Shown here piece after piece: positions 12,426 through 24,086 of a DNA stretch of 64,000 bases. The stretch is taken from the NCBI GenBank assembly GCA_035235625.1, contig CP141149.1, positions 34,899,753 through 34,963,752 of the forward strand. Direction: 5' to 3'. The translations under genes were made by a program, and so were the position numbers. Origin of the DNA: Saururus chinensis (lineage: Eukaryota > Streptophyta > Magnoliopsida > Piperales > Saururaceae). The notes beneath the pieces are model-generated. The model did no database searches, was not told the DNA's origin, and worked only from the letters and a program-made list of their open reading frames with translations. Position 1 is the stretch's first letter. Each line of letters begins with the position of its first letter.

Positions 12426-13497
12426 GAAGGAAAGGGAATTTCCCATGATATCCCAGTCCTGTGCGCACCAGAAGCCAAATTTGGCGGTATCCAGAATCAT
12501 CATAATAATCCTTATCCAGAGGGTACGATTACCCAAAACTTGGAGAATTTTTCGAAAAGAGGAGAAACTTTTAAAGACAGAATTTTCTTTCAGAAAATTT
12601 TTAGTAAAACTTTGGCGAATCCAAATCTTAGCATACGATTAGAATTTAAAGCCGCCTACCTATAACACGTGTAGAGTATAAGAAATCCCCTCGTAGAGTA
12701 TAAAGAAGATCCTTCTTTTGAGTGGGAAATTTGGCAGAATAATGGTCCCAACACGTAGAGCACCATCGATTTAGTGGGGTACGACTTTTGAACGGGCTGA
12801 AAAAGGGTTTGAAATGGTCCGGAAACAATAAAAAGGAGAAAGGGGAGGATTAGGGACGTGGTAGGGTTTTCTTGATTTTTGAGAGGTCACCTCAAGAAAA
12901 TAATGCTTCCAGTGCATAGAGCACCCTCGAATTAGTAGGAAACGGGTCTTGGTTCATGAAATTCAGACTTAAAATAGGTCGAGAATGATGAAAACAGTGA
13001 AAGGGGTTGAAAATCGGATGTGGGTAAAGAATGGCAAAAAAATGTGAATTTATAGGGGAGGAGGAGGAGTTTTTCGGCGGGCACCACTGCGGAATCCACC
13101 AGTGCGTGTGACAAACACACTTTTGTCATGCGCGTGATGTGCGCGTTAGCACGCCGCATGCCGCGCTGCGCTGAGCCGCGTCACGCCGCACAGAGCCGTC
13201 GAGCCGATTTTTTTTCTTCAAATAATTGTAACATCCTATCCCGAACTCCATTTTGCGCGTTCTTGGTACCATTAAGCTCATATTCATGAGCCCTACAAGA
13301 CTAGACCACTTACGGACTGGTTTAATCCTATTTAAGAAGTGGGTCCCACCGGTATAGCATATTTCTCGAAGCCGTAACTTTTATTCCCAGTCTCAAATTT
13401 CCGTATTTTTGACTTATTACGCTTGTCTTAACAAGTTATAATCAGACTTAGGAAAATAATAAAATTTATAAAATGTTAGAAAAATAAAGTTATTACA
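12426..13497 (-). repeat. Chromovirus 3' LTR, partial
   Basis: This is collinear with 22818-23935 of the 5' LTR, with numerous substitutions and indels. The inner boundary is the TTATTACA end at 13497, directly next to the polypurine tract. The segment matching 22403-22817 is missing, because the older family-A LTR inserted here and pushed it out of the window. ORFs in this stretch are not coding. Confidence 0.85.
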
Positions 13498-13550
13498 ATC
13501 TACCCCTCTTAGAGAAATTTCGTCCTCAAAACTTGAATTATTCACTTGTT

Positions 13551-14854
13551 GAATAATTCAGGATACTTCTTTTTCATTTCGCCTTCCAGTTCCCAAGTAG
13601 CTTCTTTTGAAGAGTGATACTGCTACAACACTTTGACTAAAAGAATCCTTTTGTCCTCAGGATTTGTTCCTTAAAATCTAAAATTTTAACTGGTTTTTCT
13701 TCAAAGGATAAGTTTGGCTCAAGAGTGATTAAACTTTGATCTAGAACATGCGAGGAGTCTCGAACATATTTCCTAAGCATGGATACGTGAAATACGTCAT
13801 AAACATTGTCGAGTTGTGGAGGCAATGCTAATATGTAGGCCATTGCTCCTATTTTATCCAAAATTTCAAACGGTCCTACGAAGCGAGGACTTAGTTTGCC
13901 TTTAATTCCAAATCTCATGACTCCTCGAGTTGGAGAAACCTTCAATAGTACTTGATCTCCCACGTTGAAGTCGATATCTTTCTGTCTTTAGTCAGCATAA
14001 CTCTTTTGACGACTCTGGGATGCCATTAAATGATGCTTGACAAGTTTCACCTTATCTGCACACTATTGCAGAACTTCAGGCTTAATCAATCTTTGTTATC
14101 CTACTTCATTCCAACATGTCAGCGATCGGCAAGGTCATCCATACAATGTCTCATAGGGTGCCATACCTATGCTACCATGATAGCTATTGTTGTAGGCAAA
14201 TTCAACCAGTGGTAGATGTTCATCCCAGTTACCCTTCCAATCCATTGCACATGCTCGCAACATATCTTCCAAAGTTTGGATAGTTCTTTCTGATTGTCCA
14301 TCTATTTGTGGGTGGAAAGCAGTATTGAACTTAAGATTTGTGCCTAATTCCTCTTGAAGTCCTTGCCAAAATTTGGAGGTAAATCAACTGTCTCGATATG
14401 AGATGATCAAAAGTGGCATTCCATGTCAACTCACAATTTCCTTCACATATAATCTTGCCAAAGAATATAAGGATTGCTTCATTCTTAAAGGAAGAAAATG
14501 TGCACTTTTTGTGAGTCGATCTACAATTGCCTAAATGGATTCGTGGCCTTGCAAAGTTCTGGGTAGCGCCGAAACAAAATCCATAGTGATATGTTCCCAC
14601 TTCCATTAGGGGATCTCAATCTTTTGAAGGCACCACGATGGTTTTTGATGTTCAGCCTTAACTTGCTGACAAGTTAAACATCTGGAAATATATTCTCCTA
14701 TATCCTTTTTCATCCCATTCTACCAGAAACTCCTTTTTAAATCTTGATACATTTTCGTTCCTCCTGGGTGGATGGTGTATCGAGACCGATGCGCTTCATG
14801 TAATAGGTCTTCCCTTAGCTCAGGTATTTCAGGTATTACTAGTCGTCCTCGGAA
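13551..14854 (-). pseudogene. Chromovirus integrase with C-terminal chromodomain (broken)
   Basis: In minus-strand translation this starts with an H2C2-type zinc region with a [14 protein letters not shown] motif near 14690-14650. It continues through an integrase core that keeps ITMDFVSALP-like sequence near 14600 and HPQIDGQSERTIQTLEDMLR near 14320-14260. The open block 13963-13637 is the integrase C-terminal module (GPFEIL, ALPPQL, DVFHVSMLRKY). After a stop, another frame holds the chromodomain remnant with ATWELEGEM near 13600-13575. Several in-frame stops and frameshifts are visible, so no functional integrase can be made. The family role is insertion of element cDNA; the chromodomain tail is thought to steer insertion to methylated chromatin. 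Confidence 0.85.
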
Positions 14855-16183
14855 TCAAATACTTCCATCAGGGTCTTTGGTGAAGTCAGGTCTTTCAAGC
14901 AAAGTTTGTACTTCTTTATTACTTTTCTGACTTTCAAGAATACATTCAACTATCACCGATCTCACTTCTAGGTTGACAATGAAAGATTTCATATTTCTAG
15001 ATTGTACCTCAGGTTGGAAACTTATTATTTCCTCCAACAATTTCCATTCCTTAACAAGCATCAAGGCTAATTCCCAGAATTTACGACTCAAGGCATCAGC
15101 TACTACGTTAGCTTTTCCAGGGTGATATTTAATAGAGAAGTCATAATCTTTAAGATATTTAATCCATCGTCTTTGCCTCATGTTGAGATCACTTTGGGAA
15201 AATATATATTTTAAACTTTGATGATCGATAAAGACTTCAAACATTTCCCCATATAAATAGTGCCTCCATATTTTTAATGCAAAAACTACCGCTGCTAATT
15301 CCAAATCATGAGTAGGGTAGTTACCTTCATATTTCTTTAATTGTCGTGAAGTGTATGTTATTACTTTTCCGTTTTGCATCAACACACATCCTAAGCCTCT
15401 TCTAGAAGCATCGTTGTACACGACAAATCCTCCACTGCCAGTTGGCAATGCCAAAACAGGTGCAGTCGTTAATTTTTCCTTCAATTCTAGAAAACTCTTT
15501 TCACAAGTCTCATCCCAAATAAATTTTACTCCTTTCCTTGTCAATTTTGTTAGAGGCAAGGCGATGCTTGAAAATCCAAGTATGAATCTTCGGTAATAAC
15601 CCGCAAGGCCTAAGAAGCTTTGAATTTCTGTTACGGTCTTCGGTCTTTCCCATTTGATGACCACTTCTATCTTAGTTGGATCCACCGACACCCCATTCCT
15701 TGATACAACATGTCCTAAGAAAACCACTTGTTTCATCCAAAATTCGCACTTCCTAAATTTGGCGTATAGCTTATGATTCTTCAGCGTTTGTAGAACTACT
15801 TGCAGATGCACCCGGTGTTCTTCTTAGCTGCTAGAGTAGATGAGAATATCATCAACAAAGATGATCACAAACTTATCCAAGAAGGGCTGAAAAACTTTAT
15901 TCATGAGATCCATGAAGGCAGCTGGTGCATTTGTTAAACCAAATGGCATCACTAAAAACTCATAGTGGCCATACCGGGTACGGAAGGCTGTTTTAGAGAC
16001 ATCCTCATCTTGAATTCTCAACTGATGGTAACCTAACCGCAGATCTATTTTGGAGAAGACTTTGGCCATCTGCAGTTGATCAAACAAGTCATCTATACGA
16101 GGCAAAGGATACTTGTTCTTTATAGTGACGACGTTGAGGAGTTTGTAGTCAATACATAATCTCAACGACCCGTCCTTTTTCAC
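14855..16183 (-). pseudogene. Chromovirus reverse transcriptase-RNase H (stop-interrupted)
   Basis: This is one frame with a TAA at about 15822-15824. The upstream part (16183-15824) holds RT blocks [43 protein letters not shown] and the catalytic FVDDILIYS. The downstream part (15811-14855) continues with [15 protein letters not shown], the RT connection, and RNase H with [13 protein letters not shown] and DHQSLKY. Lengths and order match Ty3/gypsy pol. A second stop closes the frame after DPDGSI at 14855. The RT active-site aspartates are present, so the main damage is nonsense and frameshift mutation rather than loss of motif. Confidence 0.92.
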
Positions 16184-16471
16184 AAATAATACTGGTGCTC
16201 CCCAAGGAGAGACACTGGGTCAGATAAATCCTTTCTCAAGTAATTCTTTCAATTGACTTTTTAATTCTTTTAACTCCGCAGGAGCCATGTGGTACGGTGC
16301 CTTAGAGATGGGATTAGTTCCTGGCATCAACTCAATAGAAAAATCTATTCCTCTTTCTAGTGGCAGTCCAGAGAGGTCATCTGGAAAAATGTAAGTGAAT
16401 TCTTTTAATACTTCAATACTTTCTAGTTTAGTTATTGTAACTTACTCAGTTTCCACAGTAGCAAGGTAAGC

Positions 16472-17080
16472 CTAACATCCTTTGGTTAAAAGCTGATGAG
16501 CCTTGACCACCGAGATGATACATGGTTTGGAAAAATCGTGAAGCCCATGGAAAGTAAAACTATGTTCTCCTTGATTAAAAGTCACCTTCTTCTGTTTACA
16601 ATCTATTAACGCCCCATTATCGGCTAACCAATCCATATCTAATATGACGCCAAAGTCGGTCATATCTAGGAGAATGAGGTCGGCCTCCCACTGATGTTTC
16701 TCTAAGGAGATAGGTATTCCTTGAAGAAATTTATGAGCTAAAAACATTTTTCCCATTGGGGTGGACACTTCTAATACATATCCTAGATTTGAAATGGGAT
16801 AGCCAAGGCTAAAAGCAAAATTGAACGATATGAAAGAATGTGTCAACCATGGATCTATCAAGATTTTTACTAGTTTATCCGAGACTAGAAGGGTACCTTG
16901 AATGATTGCGGTCGACGATTGAGCCTCCTCAGCAGTAATTACAAAGACCCGACCTTGAGCTTTTCGGTTTTTGCTCTGGTCTTGATTCTTCTTGAGTCTT
17001 TCTTTTTGGACAGTCTCTAATCCGATGGCCACGTTCCCCACAGGAAAAGCACTTTCCTTCGGCAACATAGCACGATCCAA
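16472..17080 (-). pseudogene. Chromovirus aspartic protease region
   Basis: The open frame of 202 codons covers the linker after the gag zinc knuckle and the retropepsin fold. The active-site triplet that should read D-S-G is D-P-W here (ILIDPWLTHSFIS, around codons 72-84), so the protease is catalytically altered as well as out of frame with the zinc knuckle. Further blocks ILDMDWLADNGALIDC and VTFNQGEHSF are typical of the gypsy protease-RT spacer. The first dozen residues of the open frame are an out-of-frame reading of the zinc knuckle, so the true module begins nearer 17000. Confidence 0.85.
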
Positions 17081-17995
17081 ATGGGTGGATTTTATTACAT
17101 TGAGAACATTTTTCTCACTTCCTCTCTCCCCTTAACTGGGATGATGGTTCTTATGGCTTTTGAAGCTTACGATTATTCTAACTGTTAAACGTAAACTTCC
17201 TCTTCCTCTCATCAAGTTGGAAACCACTGTTTTGTCCTTAATTTTTACGTCCAACCACAAACTCTTGGTAATCTTGTTCCAGGATAGAGGCCAGTACTAT
17301 CGCTTTGGCAAAAGTCGTAGGTTGGTGGTCAATGACTCTTCCTCGTAGTCCATTATTTAGGCCGCTTACAAACTTCCGCGCCTTCTTTAATTCCGTCGTA
17401 CAAAAGTCTGGGGCAAAACGCTGTAACTGTACAAACTTATTCTCATACTGGGTTACTATTAAAGTTCCTTGTTGCATGTCTAGAAATTCTTTTTCCTTTC
17501 TTTCTTGGACGCGAGGAGGAAAATATTTGTCATATGATACTTCTTTAAACTCCTCCCACTTAATATGATCACCGTCTGGAAAGAAATTTCTTTCTGCGGT
17601 AGGCCACCAGAACGCAGCTTCGCCTGTCATTAAGAAAGTGGCAAGTGGTACTTTATGATCATAGGGGATCTTCATTGCTTTAAAAATTTGCTCAACCTCA
17701 AAGGTCCATTTTCAGCGGTCTCAGGGCCGTCCTCTCATGTAAACGCTGGTGCAAGTTTCTTAAAACGTTCCAACAGATTATTCTTTTCAACGTGGCTATT
17801 TTCTCCTGAACTGGTCGAGTGATTAGAATGATTCGACTGGAATCCTTCAACTTGAAATTGTCAAGTCATTCTTTGCATTAGTAAATCCAAGAAGTGTGTC
17901 ATAGGATCCCCCGTTGTCAAAGTCACTGGCACATTACCTTCCAGTGGAGTCGAACTACTTGCCGATTGGGCATTGTTACCACTAAAGTGCATCAT
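17000..17995 (-). pseudogene. Chromovirus gag with CCHC zinc knuckle (broken)
   Basis: The probable start ATG is at 17995 (MMHFSGNNAQSASS). A stop follows after about 45 codons, then an open stretch at 17675-17238 carries the retrotransposon gag core: FLMTGEAAFWWPTAERNF, FKEVSYDKYFPPRVQERKEK, EFLDMQQGTLIVTQYENKF and LNNGLRGRVI. The zinc knuckle CFSCGERGHRIRDC (CX2CX4HX4C) lies near 17046-17005 in another frame, preceded by CSQCNKIHPFGSC. Gag would form the particle and bind RNA; this copy cannot. Confidence 0.85.
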
Positions 17996-18184
17996 CTAAA
18001 CATGGATTAATACCATCAAGATTTTATAAAAAGGCCTATCTTATAACAACCTTGTAATTATTTACATTACCCAAAAACTGAGTTAGTTAATTACAAAATA
18101 GAACAACTCACATCAAATTGTTATACACATCAAAACTATTTACTCGAGATTTTTACAACCCTTTTTCTCTAAGTAACTAAGACT

Positions 18185-18638
18185 TTAGAGAGGAAAGGTC
18201 TTTGCTTTTGGACACTCAAAGAAAAAGTGGGTCATAAGTCCACAAAAGATGCACCGCTTGGGCATTCCATGCCTTCCGGTCTCCTCCTCTTTGAGGCGAC
18301 GCTGGATGTCTTGCTCCTCCACCCATTCGACCTTGGGTGGGGGCAGTTCATTCAGGTCAAAAATCCCTTTTAAACTCAAGGTCAGCATTTTCACCTTCTT
18401 CCTCTTCCATGAAGGGGTCTTCTTTAGACTCTTCTCTTGGAGTAGGCGAGTCCAAGATCACTATTATTTCGTCCATGTCACTATTTGCAGGTGAACCAGG
18501 GACGTAGGAGACTTCAAAATCTTCTGAGTCCGATATTTTGATGAGTGTTTTACCCTTATAACACATACTCTTATTACAACTTCCTTCCATTAGAAGCAGC
18601 AATTTACGAGCAGTAAAATGATATAAATTGTTTGACAA
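18185..18638 (-). pseudogene. Small CCHC reading frame upstream of gag in the chromovirus
   Basis: Two overlapping minus-strand ORFs (18638-18357 and 18394-18185) appear to be one frame broken by a single frameshift near 18370. The first part is acidic (repeated Asp/Glu, e.g. SDSEDFEVS and MEEEEGENADLE). The second contains DLNELPPPKVEWVEEQD and ends in a zinc knuckle CIFCGLMTHFFFEC with CX2CX4HX4C spacing, shortly before its stop. It lies between the primer-binding site and gag, about 190 bp upstream of the gag ATG, and is separate from the ordinary gag zinc knuckle near 17046-17005. An extra leader ORF with its own zinc knuckle is not part of the standard gag-pol order; its role is unknown. 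It could be a captured host fragment. Confidence 0.55.
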
Positions 18639-18810
18639 AGATGTCTAGTGCTTGAGCAGCGACATCTATTTTAACTTTACATATAAAAAAATTTCATTTA
18701 AGTCATATTAAATAGGAAAACATACGGTAGTAATATTAAAATGGGGAAAATATATGGTAAAATAAGAATAATTGTATTGACTGACTTAATTACTTTTTGG
18801 TAAACATTAA

Positions 18811-18822
18811 AACCTTGGCTCC
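18811..18822 (-). other. Chromovirus primer-binding site, inner half
   Basis: Reading minus, 22402-22389 gives GTTGGTATCGGAGC and 18822-18811 gives GGAGCCAAGGTT. The GGAGC (GCTCC on plus) is the target duplication of the inserted LTR. Together they form an initiator-tRNA-Met-type binding site directly after the 5' LTR, now split by 3.57 kb. Confidence 0.85.
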
Positions 18823-21800
18823 TGTAAGGACCCTCATCTTTAAACCGGTTTTGATTTTTATTTAATTATGGGTTATCGTGCAATTTACGTGTTTTCTGAT
18901 CTTATTCGTTGATTTTGTAAATAAATAGAGTTTGTGATGGTTTTAACCAAAATTAACTTCAATATTAGTGGTTTTAAGTGATTTTAAACCAAATGTGAAT
19001 TTTTGAGATTTTTCGGAATTTTCACTATTTTCCCAAAAATTAGGGTTTTGGCGGGACCCCTGTGGGCCCCACGGTCGAAAATTTTATTTTTGTGTCAAAT
19101 GAACCTAGACATATACTTAAGGTCACACAAAAATTTTCAGAATTTTATTAGGCTTAATTCGTGCTTAAATTTGCAAAATAACCACTTTTAGCCTACTTTT
19201 CATATGTACACCCCAAAACTTACCTATGCCTACCCCAACCCTTACTATAAAAGGGCAAACCAGAGCCATTTCCATTTTTGGGAATAGGCTAAGGAAGGAG
19301 GTCTGGCCTAATCCCCACTTAGGCCCGAATTAAAAGCCGATTAAGGTAAGCTTGCTCTAATTAAGCACTAATTCATGGCTTTTCTCTTAATTTCTTCCAA
19401 ATCTACCATTTTCCCCTTCATTCAATTCGTTTTTGACCATCAAAAGCTACTGATTTGTGTTTTACTACAAACCCTAACTTTCAAAATTCGATTTTTACTA
19501 CCAACAAGCCCTAGATCTAAGATTTAATTAGGGATTTCTTAAGTAAATCGATTTCCATTGGTGTTTAATTCAAACTCATTGTATTTTCAAGGATTTCAAG
19601 AAGGGTGACTCTTCAATCCGAGCTTAATCAAGTGCTGAGGTAATGGGTCTTCGAAATCTCTGTTTATCCATGGTAAAACTCTTCATTTTTGGCTTATTTC
19701 GAAATGGTTTGCTTGATTTAGTGTGTTAATGGTAAGATTAGAAAATGGAATTATTTAATCCCGATTTCTTAGGGTTTTGCATTTTTATGGTTTGGTTTGA
19801 TATTCTGGAAGTCAAGGAGGACTTTTGATGATGATTAGGGTGCTAGATGTGGATTTGAAGTGTTATCTATGGTGTCTCGGTTTGATTTTGCGAAAGGAAG
19901 AAGATGACTGTTCTGCCGTGTTGGGGAGCGGTCGGCCTTGCAGGGCGATCGGTCGGCTGAACTAAAAATTTGAAAATTTTGCGTGTACCCGACCGAACGG
20001 CCTGAAGGGCGATCGACCAGCTACACAGGAAATTTGCATGTTGTGTGTATGATGCCTATTTTGATGATTCCACTTTGGCTTGCCAATTTTATATGAATGT
20101 GGAGTGTTTTGAGCTATGTTAGGCTACTGGAAATGCATGCTATTGAGTTTATGGAGTTGAGATATATGCTTAGTGATGGTGGAATGACTTATGTTTTGTG
20201 GCATGATGTTGGAATCGTTATTTTGAAATTATGAATAGTTGTTTCCCTTTGGTTAAGCATATTTCCGTAGGACTACAATCATTGTTGGACAGATTTGTCA
20301 TGATAAATTGTGATTAATGGTGTGTGAATGTTGGTGAATGCCATGACTCAATGATGAAATGAGTGATGTTATAGGTGTTTAGCCTTTGTGGTTGAGTTTT
20401 GAATTTAACTATGATTTCAACGATTCTTCTACTATGATTTCCGCTGGAATTCATGTTTAGGTAGAAATTCACATGTGTAGTGTGGTGGTGAGTTGATTTT
20501 CAAGCATGTTAATATGCATCATGTGAAAGGCTTCTACTAGTTACACACACACACACATGTGGGGGTTAAATGATGATGTTGAAGCTTAATATCGTGATTA
20601 TGAATGATGCATTAGGGGCTGGTGAGAGCACTTATCATGATTAGGGTTCATGTATGCTTTGCCCACGCATGTACCATGTTGCACGCATCATGAAAATGGA
20701 TTTCCAATTGAGGCTTCATCGTGATTAATCGAATTTGACCGATTGGATGCAATGTGATGGAATTGCGTGTCGGGTTTATCGGTCGTGGATTAATCGCAAG
20801 TTGATTGGTCCGAAAGGACATATTTTGATTTGAAGTTCCTGTGTGGAACGATTTGAAGTTCCTGTGTGGAACGATTTGGAGTTCCTGTGTGGAACGAGTG
20901 CACTCCCCGGGTTGAGTCTTGTTTAATGGAATGATGAGGGGACAAGTTGTGTACTTGTCTTGCGGATATGTGAGAATATCATTATGTGTGTCATCTGGAC
21001 CCTGAGAATCCAGTGTGGTATGCCGTGTGCACCCCGCTACCACGTGTTCTAGGGTTCTCTGTGTGAGAACTCGGGCTCTTCCCTCCGCAGGAGATGTCCC
21101 TGGGCGAACACCCCTGCTCTAGATTCTCTGTGTGAGAATGGGACATCCTTGGCCAGGATCGTCCAGGGCGAGCAGTATTAGGGATTGACAACCCCGATCT
21201 TTCTTGAATTCTTGTGTAGAATTTTGTACCATGACACGCCTTCGTGGCCTTGTCTATGCTCCCGTCTGTGTGACGTCAATGTGTGATTACTCCTTGATGG
21301 AGGTTGATTGTGATAACGTTATGCATGTGGAATATGTATGTTAGAGATACATCCATGCATGCTGATTTTGATGTTATGCATGTGGAATATGTATGTTAGA
21401 GATACATCCATGCATGCTGATTTTGATGTTATGCATGTGGAATATGTATGTTAGAGATACATCCATGCATGTTGATATTGATGTTATGCATGTGGAATAT
21501 GTATGTTAGAGATACATCCATGCATGTTGATGTTGATGTTATGCATGTGGAATATGTATGTTAGAGATACATCCATGCATGTTCATATTGATGTTATACA
21601 TGTGGGAATATGTATGTTAGAGATACATCCATGCATGCTGATTTTGATGTTATGCATGTGGAATATGTATGTTAGAGATACGTCCATGCGGGATTGGTTA
21701 TGATGTGAATGCATGTGGGAATATGTATGCTAGAGATACATCCATGCAGGTTGAATTATGCATTTTTATGCAGTGTTAAGTGATATGAATGTGTGATCAG

Positions 21801-22388
21801 AAAGTGATGCACCATGTAAATCTTTGATCTGAAACGATCTCATTTCTAAGCTATCGTATTTTCTACGTTGACAGTGATATTAAAACCATTGCTGAGTGTT
21901 AAAACTCACCCCTCTTTTGTGTTTTGATTTGGGGCTGCGTGGTGCGACACGAAGACGGACAGGATTGCCTTTTTGAGGAAAGGTCAGAGGTAGCTTGGGT
22001 GTGATGATGGAGATCGTTGCGTAACTTATCATCGTTTCTTTCATGTTTTATGTTAGAACCTATGTGTAGGGTTCTTTGTTGTGGATTTATGTCACATGTT
22101 ACAGTTATGTTTGCTTATGACTTATTTTGAGCCGGTGAGGGCTTTACTTAAAACTAAGCTTGTGGGTTTGAGATTGTTGTTTACTTTGTGTTAAGCAACA
22201 CCTTTTTTTCCCCTTTTATTTACTCTTGCTCAAAGGATTGTGCGCACTCCGTGTTGCTGTTAATCGCCCGTGGTTAGGGTTAAGTCTTCCGCTAGAATCG
22301 TTTCTCAATTTTCACTTCGTCGCCCCCGCGCGCTTGACCGGCCCTTGGACCGGGTTCGGCTCGGGTCGGGCATCGCCGGGGCGTGACA
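18823..22388 (+). mobile_element. Family-A solo LTR, copy 2, target duplication GCTCC
   Basis: It starts TGTAAGGACCC and ends GGGGCGTGACA, with GCTCC at 18818-18822 and again at 22389-22393. It is collinear with copies 1 and 3 and about 3566 bp long. It lacks gag/pol, and no second LTR is visible. It contains the family minisatellite, plus a private 23-bp triplication (ATTTGAAGTTCCTGTGTGGA type, 20828-20896) where the other copies have one unit. The insertion lies inside the primer-binding site of the chromovirus. ORFs inside, such as 20648-21043 minus, lack domains. Confidence 0.92.
21301..21755. repeat. Minisatellite, 8 copies, in family-A copy 2
   Basis: Eight units of about 54-58 bp share the block TATGTATGTTAGAGATACAT, each ending CATCCATGCATG or a variant. 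The spacing is more regular than in copy 1, with TTTTGATGTTATGCATGTGG as the common junction, which suggests recent homogenisation. Confidence 0.9.
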
Positions 22389-22402
22389 GCTCCGATACCA
22401 AC

Positions 22403-23935
22403 TGTAACACCCCTCATATTCATAATGATTTTTAAAAACATAACAAATTTTAAATACAATTGCCAAGGATCACCGTGTACCAAAAGAGTAATTACAATAT
22501 ACTTTGTATTATACAAAGATTTCCATAATTAGGCATAACATGCCTTTATACATCAGTCAGTACAAAATTTAAAAAAAATACAAAAAAAATACAAAAACTG
22601 TAATTTTATAAAGAAAAGCTCTTCTTCGTATTCAAATCACATACCTGCAGAATCTGAGGGTGGGTTAGTAAATATATACTCAGTAGGCTGAGTTAAATTC
22701 TAAAAATATGCACGTAGAAATATTGTGTCATTTTTTTTTCAAAATCTGAAAACATTGTTACAGAATGTCGTGATACCAGACGACTTACACCAGCGCTCAT
22801 GCGACAACAGGAGACGGAAGGAAAAAGAATTTCTCATGATATCCTAGTCTTGTGCGCGCCGAAAGCCAAATTTGGTGGTATCCAGAATCATCATAATGAT
22901 CCTTAGTTTCGAGAAACCAAGGACTATCCAGAGGGTACGATTACCCAAAACCCAGAGAATTTTTTTAAAGATAGAATTTTCTTTTAGAAAATCTTTAGTA
23001 AAGCTTTGGCGAATCAAAATCTTGGCATACAATTAGAATTTAAAGCCACCTACCTATAACGCGTGTAGAGTATAAGAAATCCCCTCGTAGAGTATAAAGA
23101 AGATCCTTCCTTTGAGCAAGAAATTCGGCAGAATAATGGTCTCAACGTGTAGAGCACCCTAGATTTAGTGGGGTATGGCTTTTGAATGGGCTGAAAAGGG
23201 TTTGCAATGGTCCGAAAACAGTAAAAAGGAGAAAGGGGAGGATTAGGGACGTGGTAGGGTTTTTTGGATTTTTGAGAGGTCACCTCGGGAAAATAACGCT
23301 TCCGTGCGTAGAGCACCCTCGAATTAGTAGGAAACAATCTTGGTTCGTAAAATTCGGACTTAAAATGGGTCAGGAATGATGAAAATAGTGAAAGAGGTTA
23401 AAAATCGGATGTGGGTAAAGAATGACAAGAGAATGAGAATTTATAGGGGAGGAGGAGGAGTTTTCCGGCGGGCGCCTCTGTCGGAACATGTGGGTGCCAC
23501 CTAAATTGGCGGCGCTGCTGCGGAATCCACTAGCGCGGGTGACAAACATGTGTTTGTCACTTGTGTGACGCACGCGTTCGCACGCTGCATGCCGTGGCGC
23601 GGCGCGCCGAGTAGCGTTGAGCCGCGCCGAGCCGCCACACCGATTTTTTTTTTCAAATAATCATAACATCTTATCCTGAACTTTGTTTTGCGCATTCTTA
23701 GTACTGTTGAACTCGTATTCATGAACCCTACAAGACTAGACCACTTATAAATTAGTTTACCCCTATTTAAGAAGTGGATCTCGCCAGTTTTAGAGCATGT
23801 TTCCCTAGGCCGTAACTTTTGTTCCTGGTCTCAAATTTTCGTATTCTTGACTTATTATACTTGTCTTAATGAGTTATAATCAAACTTAGAAAAATTATAA
23901 AATTTATAAAATATCAAAAAAATAGGGTTATTATA
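22403..23935 (-). repeat. Chromovirus 5' LTR
   Basis: On the plus strand it starts TGTAACACCCCTC (22403) and ends GGTTATTATA (23935), a decayed form of TTATTACA. It is matched by 12426-13497 from 22818 onwards. It is 1533 bp long. The primer-binding site abuts it at 22402. Flanking 5 bp on the right are GTTAC; the left partner is outside the window. Confidence 0.85.
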
Positions 23936-24086
23936 GTTACAACCTAAGTCTATGTATGAGGAAGCCTTAAAGCTCCGTAGTACATAGACGATTATTGTAC
24001 CTCTCGCACACAGATGATGATTCTTGACTTAAGAAAAAAAAATTATTAATAATTTTGTGAGCTAGGCTCGGGTTAGGTCGTTACAC
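23936..24086 (+). mobile_element. LTR-end remnant flanking the chromovirus
   Basis: This short stretch ends GCTAGGCTCGGGTTAGGTCG followed by TTACA, the same style of terminus (a GGCTCGGGT motif shortly before a CA end) as the other LTR families here. It may be the right end of an LTR that the chromovirus entered. No target duplication can be tested, because its left part is out of the window. Confidence 0.4.

Larger units (their letters stand above)
12426..23935 (-). mobile_element. Degenerate Ty3/gypsy chromovirus
   Basis: Read on the minus strand, the order is 5' LTR (23935-22403), primer-binding site interrupted by a family-A LTR, a small CCHC reading frame, gag, protease, reverse transcriptase, RNase H, integrase, chromodomain tail, polypurine tract (reverse complement of 13498-13514, AAGAGGGGTAGA) and 3' LTR (13497 leftward). 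The order and the WELEGEM-type chromodomain identify a chromovirus. Many stops and frameshifts make it non-autonomous. The rest of the 3' LTR lies left of the window, displaced by the nested insertions. Confidence 0.88.
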
